Below are positions 1 to 9,052 of a stretch of DNA of 64,000 nucleotides, in pieces (the first letter of the stretch is position 1; the number at the start of each line of letters is the position of its first letter). The translations under genes were made by a program, and so were the position numbers. Source of the DNA: Calditrichia bacterium (GTDB lineage: Bacteria > Calditrichota > Calditrichia > Calditrichales > J004); the NCBI GenBank assembly GCA_020635035.1, contig JACKAO010000001.1, positions 124,001 through 188,000 of the forward strand, written 5' to 3'. The notes under the pieces were generated by a model. It was not told where the DNA came from, ran no database searches, and worked only from the letters and a program-made list of their open reading frames with translations.

Positions 1-1
1 T

Positions 2-1942
2 GGCTATATCGCAAAGTGGATGCTGTTCCAGTATTTTATTCCATTGCAAAAGCTGGCGGAAGATGCCGGGATTCTCAAAAGTGCGGAACGCTTGTATACG
101 ATTGAAACCAAAGGTGCAAAAGAACTCAAACAATTAGCTGTTATTCTTAGCCGGCATGCCTATGAAATTAAAGAACTGAGAGAGAACATTAATGAGAAAA
201 TCCGCCAGGCAAAGAACGATCTTGAAGAAGAAAAGAACATCCTTACATCCCTGGTTTCAGAATTAAATGATGCCATTATAATTTGTAATAATGACGGGAA
301 AATTGTGCTGTTTAATCATCATGCCTATCAGCTGTGTGATGATCCAGATGCGGATGATTTTCAAAACCGTATTGGAATTGGCAGGTCATTTTTTAAAATT
401 ATACCATCAGAAATAATCAGGCATGCACTGGAAGAAATCGATCATAAGTTTCGTCAGGGTCAGCAAAATGCATACACACAATTAGTATATCCTTTACCAT
501 CACGTGTTTCTGCACGAATTCGTATCATTCCTGTTTCAAAAGGCAAAGAAAAGATTGGTTTCATTGTAATCATGCACGATATCACTGCTGAACTGGACAA
601 AGACCTGAAAAGACATGAGATGGTTGAAAGTTTAATCGATACAACCCGCTCGTCTGTTGCAGGAATCCGGGCGGCCATTGAGAGTATCATTTCTTACAAT
701 GAGATGCAGGAAGAACAACGTGTGCGCTTTAACAATGTTATTCTTGAAGAAGCAAAGCGCCTCGGTGCTTTTGTTAATGAGACTATCGCAAACTACAAGG
801 ATTATTTTAAGCTTAACTGGCCGATGGAACAGATTGAAGGGCAGAGCCTGCTGAACCTGCTGCATCTGTATTCTAAAACAATTTCTGATTTAAAGCTTGA
901 AGTGAAAGATCCGGAAAATGGTATTTGGGTGTCTGTTGAGAATTTTTCATTTATTATTACAGTGCTTTACTTACTCAGGCAAATCAGTACAATAGCTCAA
1001 AATACGATTTCTTTAGAGCTAAATAATGAAAACAATTTCATGTACCTTGACATACTTTGGAAAGACGGTATTCTAAACCATGACCAATTTAATCAGATAC
1101 TCGCTAATCCTGTTGATCTGAATAATGTAGAATTACCGTTCTCGGCTAATGATGTTATTCAACGTCATAATGCCCGGATCTGGTTAAACCTATCCGAAAA
1201 TAATTTACACAGCATCCGGATAATGCTAAGAGCTGCAGATGCGGTTACTGAATCTGTAAAGAAAAAACAGATAATTTATGGAGCGCGTCCGGAGTTTTAT
1301 GATTTTGATTTATTTACAAGTGATAATCTGGATGAAGAATGGGAAACCAGGCGTTTAGCTTCGTTACGGTTTGTTGTTTTTGATCTTGAGACAACAGGGC
1401 TGAATCCGTCGGATGGTGATGAAATAATTTCAATCGGTGCTGTAACAATTGTTAACGGTAAAATTCTTTCGGATCGTTACGAAAGGCTTGTGAACCCAAG
1501 GAGAAAACTTAACAAGGTAACAACTGAGATTACCGGGATTAGTGATGCCATGCTGCAGGATCAGCCTGCATTAGACAAAGTAATGCCTTCTTTTCACGCT
1601 TATTGTGAAGATGCAGTAATGGTAGCACATAATGCTGCTTTTGATATGCGTTTTTTAAAACTGAAGGAGAAACAGCTGGGTTTCAGATTCGATCAGCCGG
1701 TTCTTGATACCTTATTGCTTTCAGCTTCTGTGCACGTTACCCAGGAAAGTCATAGCCTGGATGCAATTGCCGAACGTTTTGGTTTAACTATTAACGGCCG
1801 GCATACCGCCCTTGGTGATGCGCAGGTAACTGCGGAAATACTGCTGAAACTCTTGCCGGTCATGCAGGAAAAAGGAATTACCAATCTGCAGCAGGCCTAC
1901 CAGGCATCAAAAAAAACTTATTACGCCAGGATAAAATATTAA
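2..1942 (+). CDS. PAS / kinase-like / DnaQ-type 3'-5' exonuclease protein, 5'-truncated
   Basis: The frame is open to the window edge, so the true start lies upstream; residue numbers here count from the first internal ATG at position 20. The N-terminal residues look like the end of a membrane or HAMP-like segment and a coiled coil (about 30-75). A PAS-like domain follows (about 75-195), then a region (about 200-430) resembling a histidine kinase without its phospho-accepting His. The C-terminus is a DEDDh exonuclease with ExoI D455-L-E457, ExoII H537/D542 and ExoIII H595/D600, so the nuclease should be active. Proteins of this build often sit beside DUF294 and ActP-like symporter genes, as here. 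Role unknown; probably signalling linked to acetate use. Confidence 0.8.
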   Translation, partial: GYIAKWMLFQYFIPLQKLAEDAGILKSAERLYTIETKGAKELKQLAVILSRHAYEIKELRENINEKIRQAKNDLEEEKNILTSLVSELNDAIIICNNDGKIVLFNHHAYQLCDDPDADDFQNRIGIGRSFFKIIPSEIIRHALEEIDHKFRQGQQNAYTQLVYPLPSRVSARIRIIPVSKGKEKIGFIVIMHDITAELDKDLKRHEMVESLIDTTRSSVAGIRAAIESIISYNEMQEEQRVRFNNVILEEAKRLGAFVNETIANYKDYFKLNWPMEQIEGQSLLNLLHLYSKTISDLKLEVKDPENGIWVSVENFSFIITVLYLLRQISTIAQNTISLELNNENNFMYLDILWKDGILNHDQFNQILANPVDLNNVELPFSANDVIQRHNARIWLNLSENNLHSIRIMLRAADAVTESVKKKQIIYGARPEFYDFDLFTSDNLDEEWETRRLASLRFVVFDLETTGLNPSDGDEIISIGAVTIVNGKILSDRYERLVNPRRKLNKVTTEITGISDAMLQDQPALDKVMPSFHAYCEDAVMVAHNAAFDMRFLKLKEKQLGFRFDQPVLDTLLLSASVHVTQESHSLDAIAERFGLTINGRHTALGDAQVTAEILLKLLPVMQEKGITNLQQAYQASKKTYYARIKY

Positions 1943-1980
1943 GGGATTGAGTTTAGAACCACTACCTTACTCAATAATTA

Positions 1981-2475
1981 TTAGAAAGACCAATCGGTCG
2001 CATGCTTTTCCCAATCGACTTTTTGCAATTGTTCTGTTGGAAATGAGTCGATGCCGAAATCATGCTGATACCAGACAATAACAAGCTTTGATGCATCATC
2101 TGTGCTGTCTTGAGTAGCCTGAAGTGACAAGAATGTTGCAACGCAGACAACGGGCGGGAGCCATTCGGGGTTGTGCCTGGACATTTCCGGTCCTTTTTGC
2201 TGTTGCTCGATAACAATTTGCATATCACCAGGATTTCTGAAGTAATCACGTCGTTCCGGTTCAATCAGGTAAGGTTGCCCCAAATGCGGGTTTTCTTTTG
2301 CTACATAAGCTAAATAGCTTTTGATTTGTCGGTCATTCGACTCTTTATAAGGCATTCCTAACAATAATCCTGCATATGTAATTTCCTGTGTTAGCTTCTC
2401 CAAAATTATTTCACGGCCTGAAACAAGCTTTAGATTGCAGTGGCAGTTGTATATAAATGAATCATTAAATTCCAT
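1981..2475 (-). CDS. hypothetical protein, 164 aa
   Basis: I do not recognise this family. The protein has no signal peptide or membrane segment and is rich in charged and aromatic residues, so it is probably cytoplasmic. The start has a good ribosome binding site (GGAG a few bases upstream). It lies 33 bp downstream of the VOC-family gene on the same strand and is probably co-transcribed with it. Its end converges with the exonuclease gene, with a weak ATTGAG/CTCAAT inverted repeat between the two. Confidence 0.6.
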   Translation of the reverse strand: MEFNDSFIYNCHCNLKLVSGREIILEKLTQEITYAGLLLGMPYKESNDRQIKSYLAYVAKENPHLGQPYLIEPERRDYFRNPGDMQIVIEQQQKGPEMSRHNPEWLPPVVCVATFLSLQATQDSTDDASKLVIVWYQHDFGIDSFPTEQLQKVDWEKHATDWSF

Positions 2476-2508
2476 AGATTACTCCTGTCCGGACTTATTG
2501 ATTAATAT

Positions 2509-2937
2509 TTACTTCATACTAGGTGTAAAATCAACTATCCATTCTATACCATATTTGTCTCTGAACATTCCAAAATAGGAACCCCATGGACTATCATCGA
2601 TAGGTACTTCAACATCTCCGCCTGCTGAAAGTCCGAAAAATAATTTGTCAGCTTCTTCACGACTTTCGGCACTGACATAAATTTTAGATCTGTTTTCATT
2701 TTCATTCACGGTTCCCATACTTTCTGGTACGTCATTTCCCATTAAAAAATTTTCCCCAATGGGCAGGGCAATGTGCATAATTTTATTTTCGTCAATTTTT
2801 GCAACGGGAAATTCCGGGCCGGATAAATCTTTTAAACGTATTATCTGTGAAAACTCTCCGCCAAATACGGATTTATAGAAATTAAATGCTTCTTCGGCAT
2901 TACCATTAAAGTTTATATGCGGATTAATACGTGCCAT
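2509..2937 (-). CDS. VOC family protein, PhnB-like
   Basis: The 142-residue protein begins with the typical PhnB/3-demethylubiquinone methyltransferase-like opening (INPHINFNGNAEEAFNFYKS) and ends with the GSYFGMFRDKYGIEW block of the glyoxalase/bleomycin-resistance fold. Members bind a metal or a small ligand, but substrates are mostly unknown, so no specific reaction can be assigned. An AGGAG lies about 12 bases before the ATG. A second, unrelated VOC gene occurs about 1.5 kb away (4468-4830). Confidence 0.8.
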   Translation of the reverse strand: MARINPHINFNGNAEEAFNFYKSVFGGEFSQIIRLKDLSGPEFPVAKIDENKIMHIALPIGENFLMGNDVPESMGTVNENENRSKIYVSAESREEADKLFFGLSAGGDVEVPIDDSPWGSYFGMFRDKYGIEWIVDFTPSMK

Positions 2938-3146
2938 AATTTTATTTAAACTCCTATAAGGTTTATTTTTACAGATTTTTTTAAAATGTTTTTTTTATTG
3001 TCCTAATATGGCCAATAAAGAGCAAATTATGGCAGTGCAAATGCGACATAGTTGGATGTTGAACACGACAAGATGTAGTTGGATAGCAAAGGCTCATTGT
3101 TCGATTCTTTTGAAAATCGACTCTACGGGTCGTCACGTATTGATAA

Positions 3147-4271
3147 TTATAAACACCTGATTAATAAAATGGATTGATCATCTTTTTGTTTACCGTATGC
3201 TGCTAACGTATTATTTATTTTTTCATACATAAGGGGCAATGTATCGTGTCGGTGATTAAGAATAAGCTGTTTAACTTTTTCCATTCCAAAGTCTTCATTT
3301 CTTTTATTTGTCGTTTCTGTAATTCCATCCGTTAATAAAATGAATAAATCATTCTTGTTATAAACAGTACTTTTTGTTTTATAATTAATATCTTTTGTCG
3401 CTGCAATAGGGAGGTGTTTTATTACCAATTCATCAAAATTTTCAGAATTATTTGCCAGTTTTAAAATCGGAAGATGACCTGCAGTTGAATATTCTACTTT
3501 ATTGTTTGAATTAAATTTTAAAAAAGCACAGGTTAGAAACATGTTTTTCTTTTTTAAATTGTAAATTGTCTTGCTGGACTCTGTTAAAATCAAACTAAGC
3601 GGTTCTTCTTTGTTTAATAAAACCCTAATCGTGCTCTTAAACATCCCCATCAACGAACCTGCTGCAACTCCATGACCCGATACATCTGCAATGTAACACG
3701 TAAGTGAATTTTCATTATCGAAATAGTCAATTAAATCGCCGCCAACTTCGTCTGTGGGGTTCGACACTCCGAATATTTCAAAACGGGTGTTAGAAATTTC
3801 AATTTTCGGTACAAGGTTCGCATGAAGATCCTGCGCAAGGTTCATTTCTGCGTGAAGCCGCAAATTGCGGATTCCTTCCTTATTTATAAATATAATAAGC
3901 AGTATATAACCCAGAACCATTGTTACTAAAATTCCGATTGCATCCAAAGCTGCTCTTTGGGGAAATTGGGACAGAAGTACCTGGTTTGCTTCTTTCCAGA
4001 TGTTCATTCCGGCGACAATTTGAAAAAGGATAGTAAAAGGAAGAAATTTAAGATTTCTGGTAAAGCTATAAACATAGAATACGGCTACAATCCCTGAATA
4101 AAATACATTTGCAAAAAGCAGCAACTCAGAATATGAACCTTCTGAAAGCAGATCGATGATAAATCCAACTCCTGAAAACAAGAAGAATATCGCTGAGACA
4201 AATATCAGGTATCTTCTTATGGGAATATATTTCCAGAATTTGCTTTTGGGCAGAGAGTTATTTTCTATCAA
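3147..4271 (-). CDS. membrane-bound SpoIIE/RsbU-type PP2C serine phosphatase
   Basis: Four to five hydrophobic segments occupy residues about 18-130, followed by a short linker and a PP2C-like phosphatase domain (about 150-374). Visible metal-binding blocks are EVGGDLIDYF, DVSGHGVAAG and LTDGITETTN, all expected for SpoIIE/RsbU phosphatases. Such enzymes dephosphorylate anti-anti-sigma factors in partner-switching systems; no partner kinase or STAS gene is present nearby. The start is TTG (CAA on the plus strand at 4269-4271); the next in-frame Met falls inside the membrane region, so the TTG start is preferred. The N-terminal membrane part probably senses a signal of unknown nature. Confidence 0.85.
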   Translation of the reverse strand: MIENNSLPKSKFWKYIPIRRYLIFVSAIFFLFSGVGFIIDLLSEGSYSELLLFANVFYSGIVAVFYVYSFTRNLKFLPFTILFQIVAGMNIWKEANQVLLSQFPQRAALDAIGILVTMVLGYILLIIFINKEGIRNLRLHAEMNLAQDLHANLVPKIEISNTRFEIFGVSNPTDEVGGDLIDYFDNENSLTCYIADVSGHGVAAGSLMGMFKSTIRVLLNKEEPLSLILTESSKTIYNLKKKNMFLTCAFLKFNSNNKVEYSTAGHLPILKLANNSENFDELVIKHLPIAATKDINYKTKSTVYNKNDLFILLTDGITETTNKRNEDFGMEKVKQLILNHRHDTLPLMYEKINNTLAAYGKQKDDQSILLIRCL

Positions 4272-4467
4272 TTTAGTCTTCTAAATAAATTCTGAGATCC
4301 GCTATTAATTAAAAAATGCAGGATTAGATTGTTTGTTACACAGTGAGTTTTTTGATTTTTTTGGTAAGAAGATAAATAAACACAGTTGCAAAAGAAAATT
4401 TTCTATAATAAAACCGCAGATCCTTCTATCCTGTAAAATATTTAATTCTTTTTATTGTGCAAAAAAC

Positions 4468-4830
4468 CTAACTGATTTCCTGTCCAAACTGCAGGATATA
4501 ACCATTGTTATCGTAAATGGCAAATTCACGCATATTCCAGGAAAAGTCTTCGATGGGGTAGCAGATCTTAACTTTGTCTTTAATCTCCAGCCAAAGGGCA
4601 TCCACATCATCGACGGTTATATAAAAAGATCCGCTAAAACCGATGTGTTTATAATCTTCATGTGCGTTGGGTTTGGCGAGCATTATCTCAATGTCATTCT
4701 TATAGAGCGAAGCCCAGCCAAGACTGTCATCCTTTTCAGCGCAGATAAATCCTAAAATTTCGCAGTAAAAGGCGATAGTCTCATCCATTTTTTCCGTCCA
4801 GAGCATTGGCCGTAATTTTTCAAATGTCAT
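4468..4830 (-). CDS. VOC family protein (glyoxalase/bleomycin-resistance fold)
   Basis: This 120-residue single VOC module opens with LRPMLWTEKMDETIAFYCEI and ends in the usual F-x-IYDNNGYILQFGQ strand. The ATG begins one base after the stop of the upstream nucleotidyltransferase gene (TGATATG), so the two are translationally linked in one operon. No catalytic assignment is possible from sequence alone. The overlapping plus-strand frame at 4333-4755 is a shadow. Confidence 0.75.
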   Translation of the reverse strand: MTFEKLRPMLWTEKMDETIAFYCEILGFICAEKDDSLGWASLYKNDIEIMLAKPNAHEDYKHIGFSGSFYITVDDVDALWLEIKDKVKICYPIEDFSWNMREFAIYDNNGYILQFGQEIS

Positions 4831-4831
4831 A

Positions 4832-6733
4832 TCAGGCCATTCCTGTAAACTTCATGCTTAGTTTTTGCTGAAATTTCTCAATAAGCGTAAATATCTCTTT
4901 TAGAACCTTTTGTTCGATATGATTCAGATTTTTAGGAATAATATAATTATCCGCTTCAACATGTTCATCCATAATGGCCTGCAACTGCCGTGAAAAACGC
5001 AGCTGCATAAGGTAAGTATAGGCTTGTTTTAAATCTTCAAACTCGTTTTTTTCAATCACTTTCTGCTGATACAACGCTTCCAGCCTGGCAAGCGTATTGG
5101 TAGCTGTAACCCTGGCAGAAAGGGCATACAAACGGGTGAAGTCTACGATTGGTGTCATGGCTTTTTTAATGTCAAAGGCATTCTTATGTTTTCCCTGACT
5201 TTCAACTACAAAATTTCTGAAAAAACCAAGCGGTGGTTTAAACTGCATGGCATTCTTTGAAAGGTGATAGTAGAAGAGTGTGGTGTTACGGCCGGATAAT
5301 TCTTTAAAAAGATGTTCACGAAGTTTTTCAATAAGGGTTGTCTCCCCATAACCCGACCTGAAATCAAAAAAGATGCTGGAATGCATAAGCGCCAGCGGTT
5401 CCGGAGTTGCAATCCATTTTGTAAAATAGCCTTTCCAGGTTTTCAAAGGCTGGCACCATTTGGGATTCTGCGCCATTACGTCGCCTTTGCAGTATGTGTA
5501 TCCGGCTTTATCCAGCCAGCTGCAGATTGTTTTCCCAAGATTCAAAAAATATTTCTGAACTTTTTCCGATTCCCCGGCAGGCGGATCCTGGTAAATAATT
5601 GCATTATCCTGATCCGTTTTCAGTGTTTGTTCACGCCGGCCTTCACTGCCCATAATCATAAAAACAAAAGGCAGTGGAGCAGGGCCTGATTTTTTTAAAG
5701 CAAATTCCACAAGCTTTTTTAAAATCTCATCGGAGATATGTGTTACAAGCCGGTTAACAATCTCAGCACGCGCGCCATTGCGAATCATGCTTTTAATAAC
5801 CTGCGGCAGCTGGCTGTGAAATGAAAAAAGATCACTTTCCTGTTCGGCTGAAATAATCTTTTGGAGCAGATACATTGGCGAATGTCCCTGCGCTAAAACA
5901 AGATCATTGTCTGAAATGAGCCCGGTTATCTGCCCGCTGGCGGATGAAATAAGCAGGTGCTTTATCTTTTTGTCCATCATGAACAGCAGCGCTTCAAATA
6001 CCGGGGTTTCACTGTCTATTGTAATCAGCGGACTCGACATTATTTCTGTAACGGATATATCAGCAGAGATGCCTTTTACAACAACTTTTTCGCGGAAATC
6101 TTTATCCGTAATAATACCGATAAATCCATCGGCATCAGCTATTAAAATGGCACTTATTTTTTGCTGCGACATGATTGACGCAGCTTCCCGAATAGTGGTT
6201 TCAGCGGAACAGCTAACTAGTCTGCTATTGGCTATGGTTGATATCTTTTCATTAAAAACAGACAAACCGGAATCAATCTGCGCAGCGGATGATTTAGAAA
6301 TTATCGCAGCATAGGACTTATCCAGCATTCTTTTGCCAAAGCTGTCGGTAAAAAACGCAGAAAACTCGCTATTATTTTTACATAGTCCCAGGAATGTCTT
6401 TTTTGGCAGCAGAAGCAGAGTACTGTCTTCATGAACACGTACGGTGCGGATCGACAGGTCATTATTTAGCAGCATCGAAATGCCGCCGAATATTTCGCCT
6501 TCACCCAGAAAACCCTGCAGCGACTTTTTATCGCCGTCATCATAGTAAATCTCCAGCGCACCTTTCTGAACAATGCACAGATTCTCGACTTTGGTTACGG
6601 ACTGAGTAAACAGGATGGTGTCCTGCTTTAAATGGCTTTGCTGCAACGACGTGGATATTTCGGAGAGAATATCACCGGATAAATAGCTGAAAGGAGCTAC
6701 AGAACTCAGGTAATTCGCAAAGTGACTGGCCAC
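4832..6733 (-). CDS. cNMP-binding / tandem CBS / DUF294 nucleotidyltransferase
   Basis: The 633-residue protein has a cyclic-nucleotide-binding fold (about 10-130), two CBS repeats (about 165-290), a DUF294 GlnD-like nucleotidyltransferase core with GSEGRREQT and a nearby DQD (about 350-375), and the DUF294_C substrate-binding helical domain (about 490-630). It is presumed to transfer a nucleotide to an unknown acceptor, controlled by cAMP-like and adenosine ligands. This architecture is commonly encoded beside ActP-like Na+ symporter, DUF4212 and exonuclease genes, and here lies just downstream of the acs/prpE/symporter run. That context suggests a part in acetate-dependent regulation, which is inference. 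The cyclase at 19389-21071 could supply its ligand. Confidence 0.85.
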   Translation of the reverse strand: MASHFANYLSSVAPFSYLSGDILSEISTSLQQSHLKQDTILFTQSVTKVENLCIVQKGALEIYYDDGDKKSLQGFLGEGEIFGGISMLLNNDLSIRTVRVHEDSTLLLLPKKTFLGLCKNNSEFSAFFTDSFGKRMLDKSYAAIISKSSAAQIDSGLSVFNEKISTIANSRLVSCSAETTIREAASIMSQQKISAILIADADGFIGIITDKDFREKVVVKGISADISVTEIMSSPLITIDSETPVFEALLFMMDKKIKHLLISSASGQITGLISDNDLVLAQGHSPMYLLQKIISAEQESDLFSFHSQLPQVIKSMIRNGARAEIVNRLVTHISDEILKKLVEFALKKSGPAPLPFVFMIMGSEGRREQTLKTDQDNAIIYQDPPAGESEKVQKYFLNLGKTICSWLDKAGYTYCKGDVMAQNPKWCQPLKTWKGYFTKWIATPEPLALMHSSIFFDFRSGYGETTLIEKLREHLFKELSGRNTTLFYYHLSKNAMQFKPPLGFFRNFVVESQGKHKNAFDIKKAMTPIVDFTRLYALSARVTATNTLARLEALYQQKVIEKNEFEDLKQAYTYLMQLRFSRQLQAIMDEHVEADNYIIPKNLNHIEQKVLKEIFTLIEKFQQKLSMKFTGMA

Positions 6734-6822
6734 AGATATTTCCGTTTTCAGAGTTGAATGGATTATAATAACGGAATAAGATTATCGATAAAATATGACT
6801 AAAGCAATCTTCGAATGCAATT

Positions 6823-7038
6823 TCAGGCTTTAACAGAACCCCCGTCTTCTTCACGGAAATTGAGAATTTTTTTATGCAGAAGAACCCAGTATAACAAAAC
6901 AAAATAGAGACCAATACCGATGGAGATCAGGTAATAGCCGGCGAGATAAGGTTCAAGCAAAAACCGCAGGACCATGGTTACAAATACATAAAATACCGTA
7001 AAAACTACTGATTGCTTTTTATTCAGTCTTAAGCGCAT
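6823..7038 (-). CDS. small two-TM membrane protein, hypothetical
   Basis: This 71-residue protein has a basic N-terminus, two hydrophobic segments (about 8-26 and 32-53) and a charged tail. I cannot name its family. It sits 48 bp downstream of prpE and 89 bp upstream of the DUF294 gene on the same strand, so it is probably part of the carboxylate-utilisation transcription unit. The family is unresolved, but length and hydrophobicity resemble small accessory membrane proteins found with symporters. Confidence 0.55.
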   Translation of the reverse strand: MRLRLNKKQSVVFTVFYVFVTMVLRFLLEPYLAGYYLISIGIGLYFVLLYWVLLHKKILNFREEDGGSVKA

Positions 7039-7086
7039 GAATTAATAACTCCTGTTTATTAAAAATACAAAATAGAATGATGTTAA

Positions 7087-9000
7087 TCAGATTCCTTCTG
7101 TCTGGAATGCTTTACCAATTTGCTTATCATAGAGTACTTCTTTTATTTCATCGAGAATTTTTACATCATCGATGGTGGAAGGTACTGTAAATTCATCACC
7201 GTCTGCCATTTTACGTATGATATGACGTAATATTTTACCAGATCTTGTTTTGGGCAATCGTTTAACCACCGCCGTTTGCCTGAAGTATGCAAACGATCCA
7301 ATCTCTTCACGAATCATAGTCACCAGTTCACCCACGAGTGAATATTCATCAATTTTATAGCGGTCCTTTATTACAATAAATCCGGCAGGCACCTGTCCGC
7401 GTAACTCATCATTTATCCCTACAACCGCACATTCCGCAACAGCCGGATGGCTGGCAATAAGTTCTTCCATAGCACCGGTGGATAATCTGTGGCCGGCAAC
7501 ATTAATAACATCATCCGTTCTGCCCATTATAAAGACGTAACCTTCTTCATCAATATAACCGCCATCTCCCGTATGATAGTATCCGGGAAATCTTTCCATA
7601 TAGGATGCCAAAAAACGTTTTTCATCATTCCAGAGCGTTGGCAGGCAGCCCGGCGGCAACGGCAGTTTTACAACAATATTGCCTTCGGTGCTGGCTTTAA
7701 CGGGTTTGCCGTCATCATCCAGAACCTGTACATCAAAACCGTAAACAGGTTTTGTCGCGGAACCGGGTTTTACTTCAAATTTCTCAATTCCAAGCGGATT
7801 TGCCACCATTGGCCAACCGGATTCAGTCTGCCACCAGTGGTCAACAACAGGTTTGTCTTTCATAAGGTCTTTTAACCAGTGATATGTCGGCGGATCAAGC
7901 CGTTCACCTGCTAAGAAAAGGTATTTTAATTCAGACAAGTCATAATTCTTTGCAAGGCTGCCAAACGGATCTTCCTTTTTCATTGCCCGGAAAGCTGTTG
8001 GTGCAGTGAAAAATGTTTTTACTTTGTATTCGGAAAGCACCCGCCAGAAAACACCGGCATGAGGGGTACGCACGGGTTTACCTTCGAAAAGAATGGTTGT
8101 TGCACCCGCCAGCAATGGTGCATAAACAATATAAGAATGGCCTACAACCCATCCCACATCGGATGCCGCCCAGTACACATCGCCACGATTTATACCGTAA
8201 ATATTTTTCATTGTGGATTTAAGTGCCACTGCATGTCCGCCATTATCTCTTACAATACCTTTGGGTTTACCTGTCGTTCCGGAAGTATATAAAATGTAGA
8301 GCGGATCTGTTGCTTCAACGGGTATGTAAGCACCAGGCCGGGCTTTTGCAACAAGGTCACTGTAGTCAAGATCGCGCTCGTTATTCAGTTCTGCTTTGAG
8401 CTGGTCACGCTGAAAAACGATGCAATGATCAGGTTTGTGTTTGGCCTGTTTGATGGCGCTGTCTACCAGTGGTTTATATGCAATTACACGCGTAAATTCG
8501 ATTCCATTGCTGGCCGTGACAATAACTTTGGGTTTTGCATCATCGATACGAATGGCCAGTTCATGCGGTGCAAATCCGCCAAACACAACGGAATGAATGG
8601 CACCAATGCGGGCACAACCAAGCATCGAAATAACGGCTTCAGGGATCATAGGCATATAAATAACCACACGATCACCTTTCCTGACACCCAAAGAAAGCAA
8701 CGCTCCACTGAAAGCCGCCACCTTATCCCTTAACTGCATGTAGGTATATTTACGTTTTTTGCCGGTAACAGGTGAGTCATATATAAGGGCTATCTGGTCG
8801 CCGTATCCGGTTTCGATATGATAATCCAACGCCAGATAGGCTGTATTGAGCATGCCGCCTTTAAACCAGCGATAGTTGCCTTTTTTATCCTGAGAAAGAA
8901 CCGATTCAGGTTTCTGAAACCAGAAGATGTCTTCTGCTTTTTCTGCCCAGAACGATTGGGGATCTTCAATTGATTGTTTGAATATTTCCTGATAGCCCAT
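7087..9000 (-). CDS. prpE: propionyl-CoA synthetase (acetate/propionate--CoA ligase family)
   Basis: This 637-residue AMP-forming acyl-CoA synthetase makes acyl-AMP from a short-chain acid and ATP, then acyl-CoA. The ATP-binding P-loop [11 protein letters not shown], the HWWQTESGWP block and the C-terminal TRSGKILR lysine (catalytic and acetylatable) are present. The sequence around VVFGGFAPHELAIRIDDAKP is closer to PrpE than to Acs; this is a by-eye judgement. The gene follows the damaged acs with a 52-bp gap and is intact. If acs is truly non-functional, this enzyme could cover acetate activation as well, because PrpE enzymes have side activity on acetate. Confidence 0.85.
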   Translation of the reverse strand: MGYQEIFKQSIEDPQSFWAEKAEDIFWFQKPESVLSQDKKGNYRWFKGGMLNTAYLALDYHIETGYGDQIALIYDSPVTGKKRKYTYMQLRDKVAAFSGALLSLGVRKGDRVVIYMPMIPEAVISMLGCARIGAIHSVVFGGFAPHELAIRIDDAKPKVIVTASNGIEFTRVIAYKPLVDSAIKQAKHKPDHCIVFQRDQLKAELNNERDLDYSDLVAKARPGAYIPVEATDPLYILYTSGTTGKPKGIVRDNGGHAVALKSTMKNIYGINRGDVYWAASDVGWVVGHSYIVYAPLLAGATTILFEGKPVRTPHAGVFWRVLSEYKVKTFFTAPTAFRAMKKEDPFGSLAKNYDLSELKYLFLAGERLDPPTYHWLKDLMKDKPVVDHWWQTESGWPMVANPLGIEKFEVKPGSATKPVYGFDVQVLDDDGKPVKASTEGNIVVKLPLPPGCLPTLWNDEKRFLASYMERFPGYYHTGDGGYIDEEGYVFIMGRTDDVINVAGHRLSTGAMEELIASHPAVAECAVVGINDELRGQVPAGFIVIKDRYKIDEYSLVGELVTMIREEIGSFAYFRQTAVVKRLPKTRSGKILRHIIRKMADGDEFTVPSTIDDVKILDEIKEVLYDKQIGKAFQTEGI

Positions 9001-9052
9001 AATTATTCAGCTCCACCTTTACCTTAATAATTTTTATCCAGCGGTATAATTT

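Noticed and set aside
4333..4755. Plus-strand frame of 140 aa over the end of the nucleotidyltransferase/VOC region
   Set aside because: It lies opposite the VOC gene, has no family features, and its composition reflects the antisense of the real gene.
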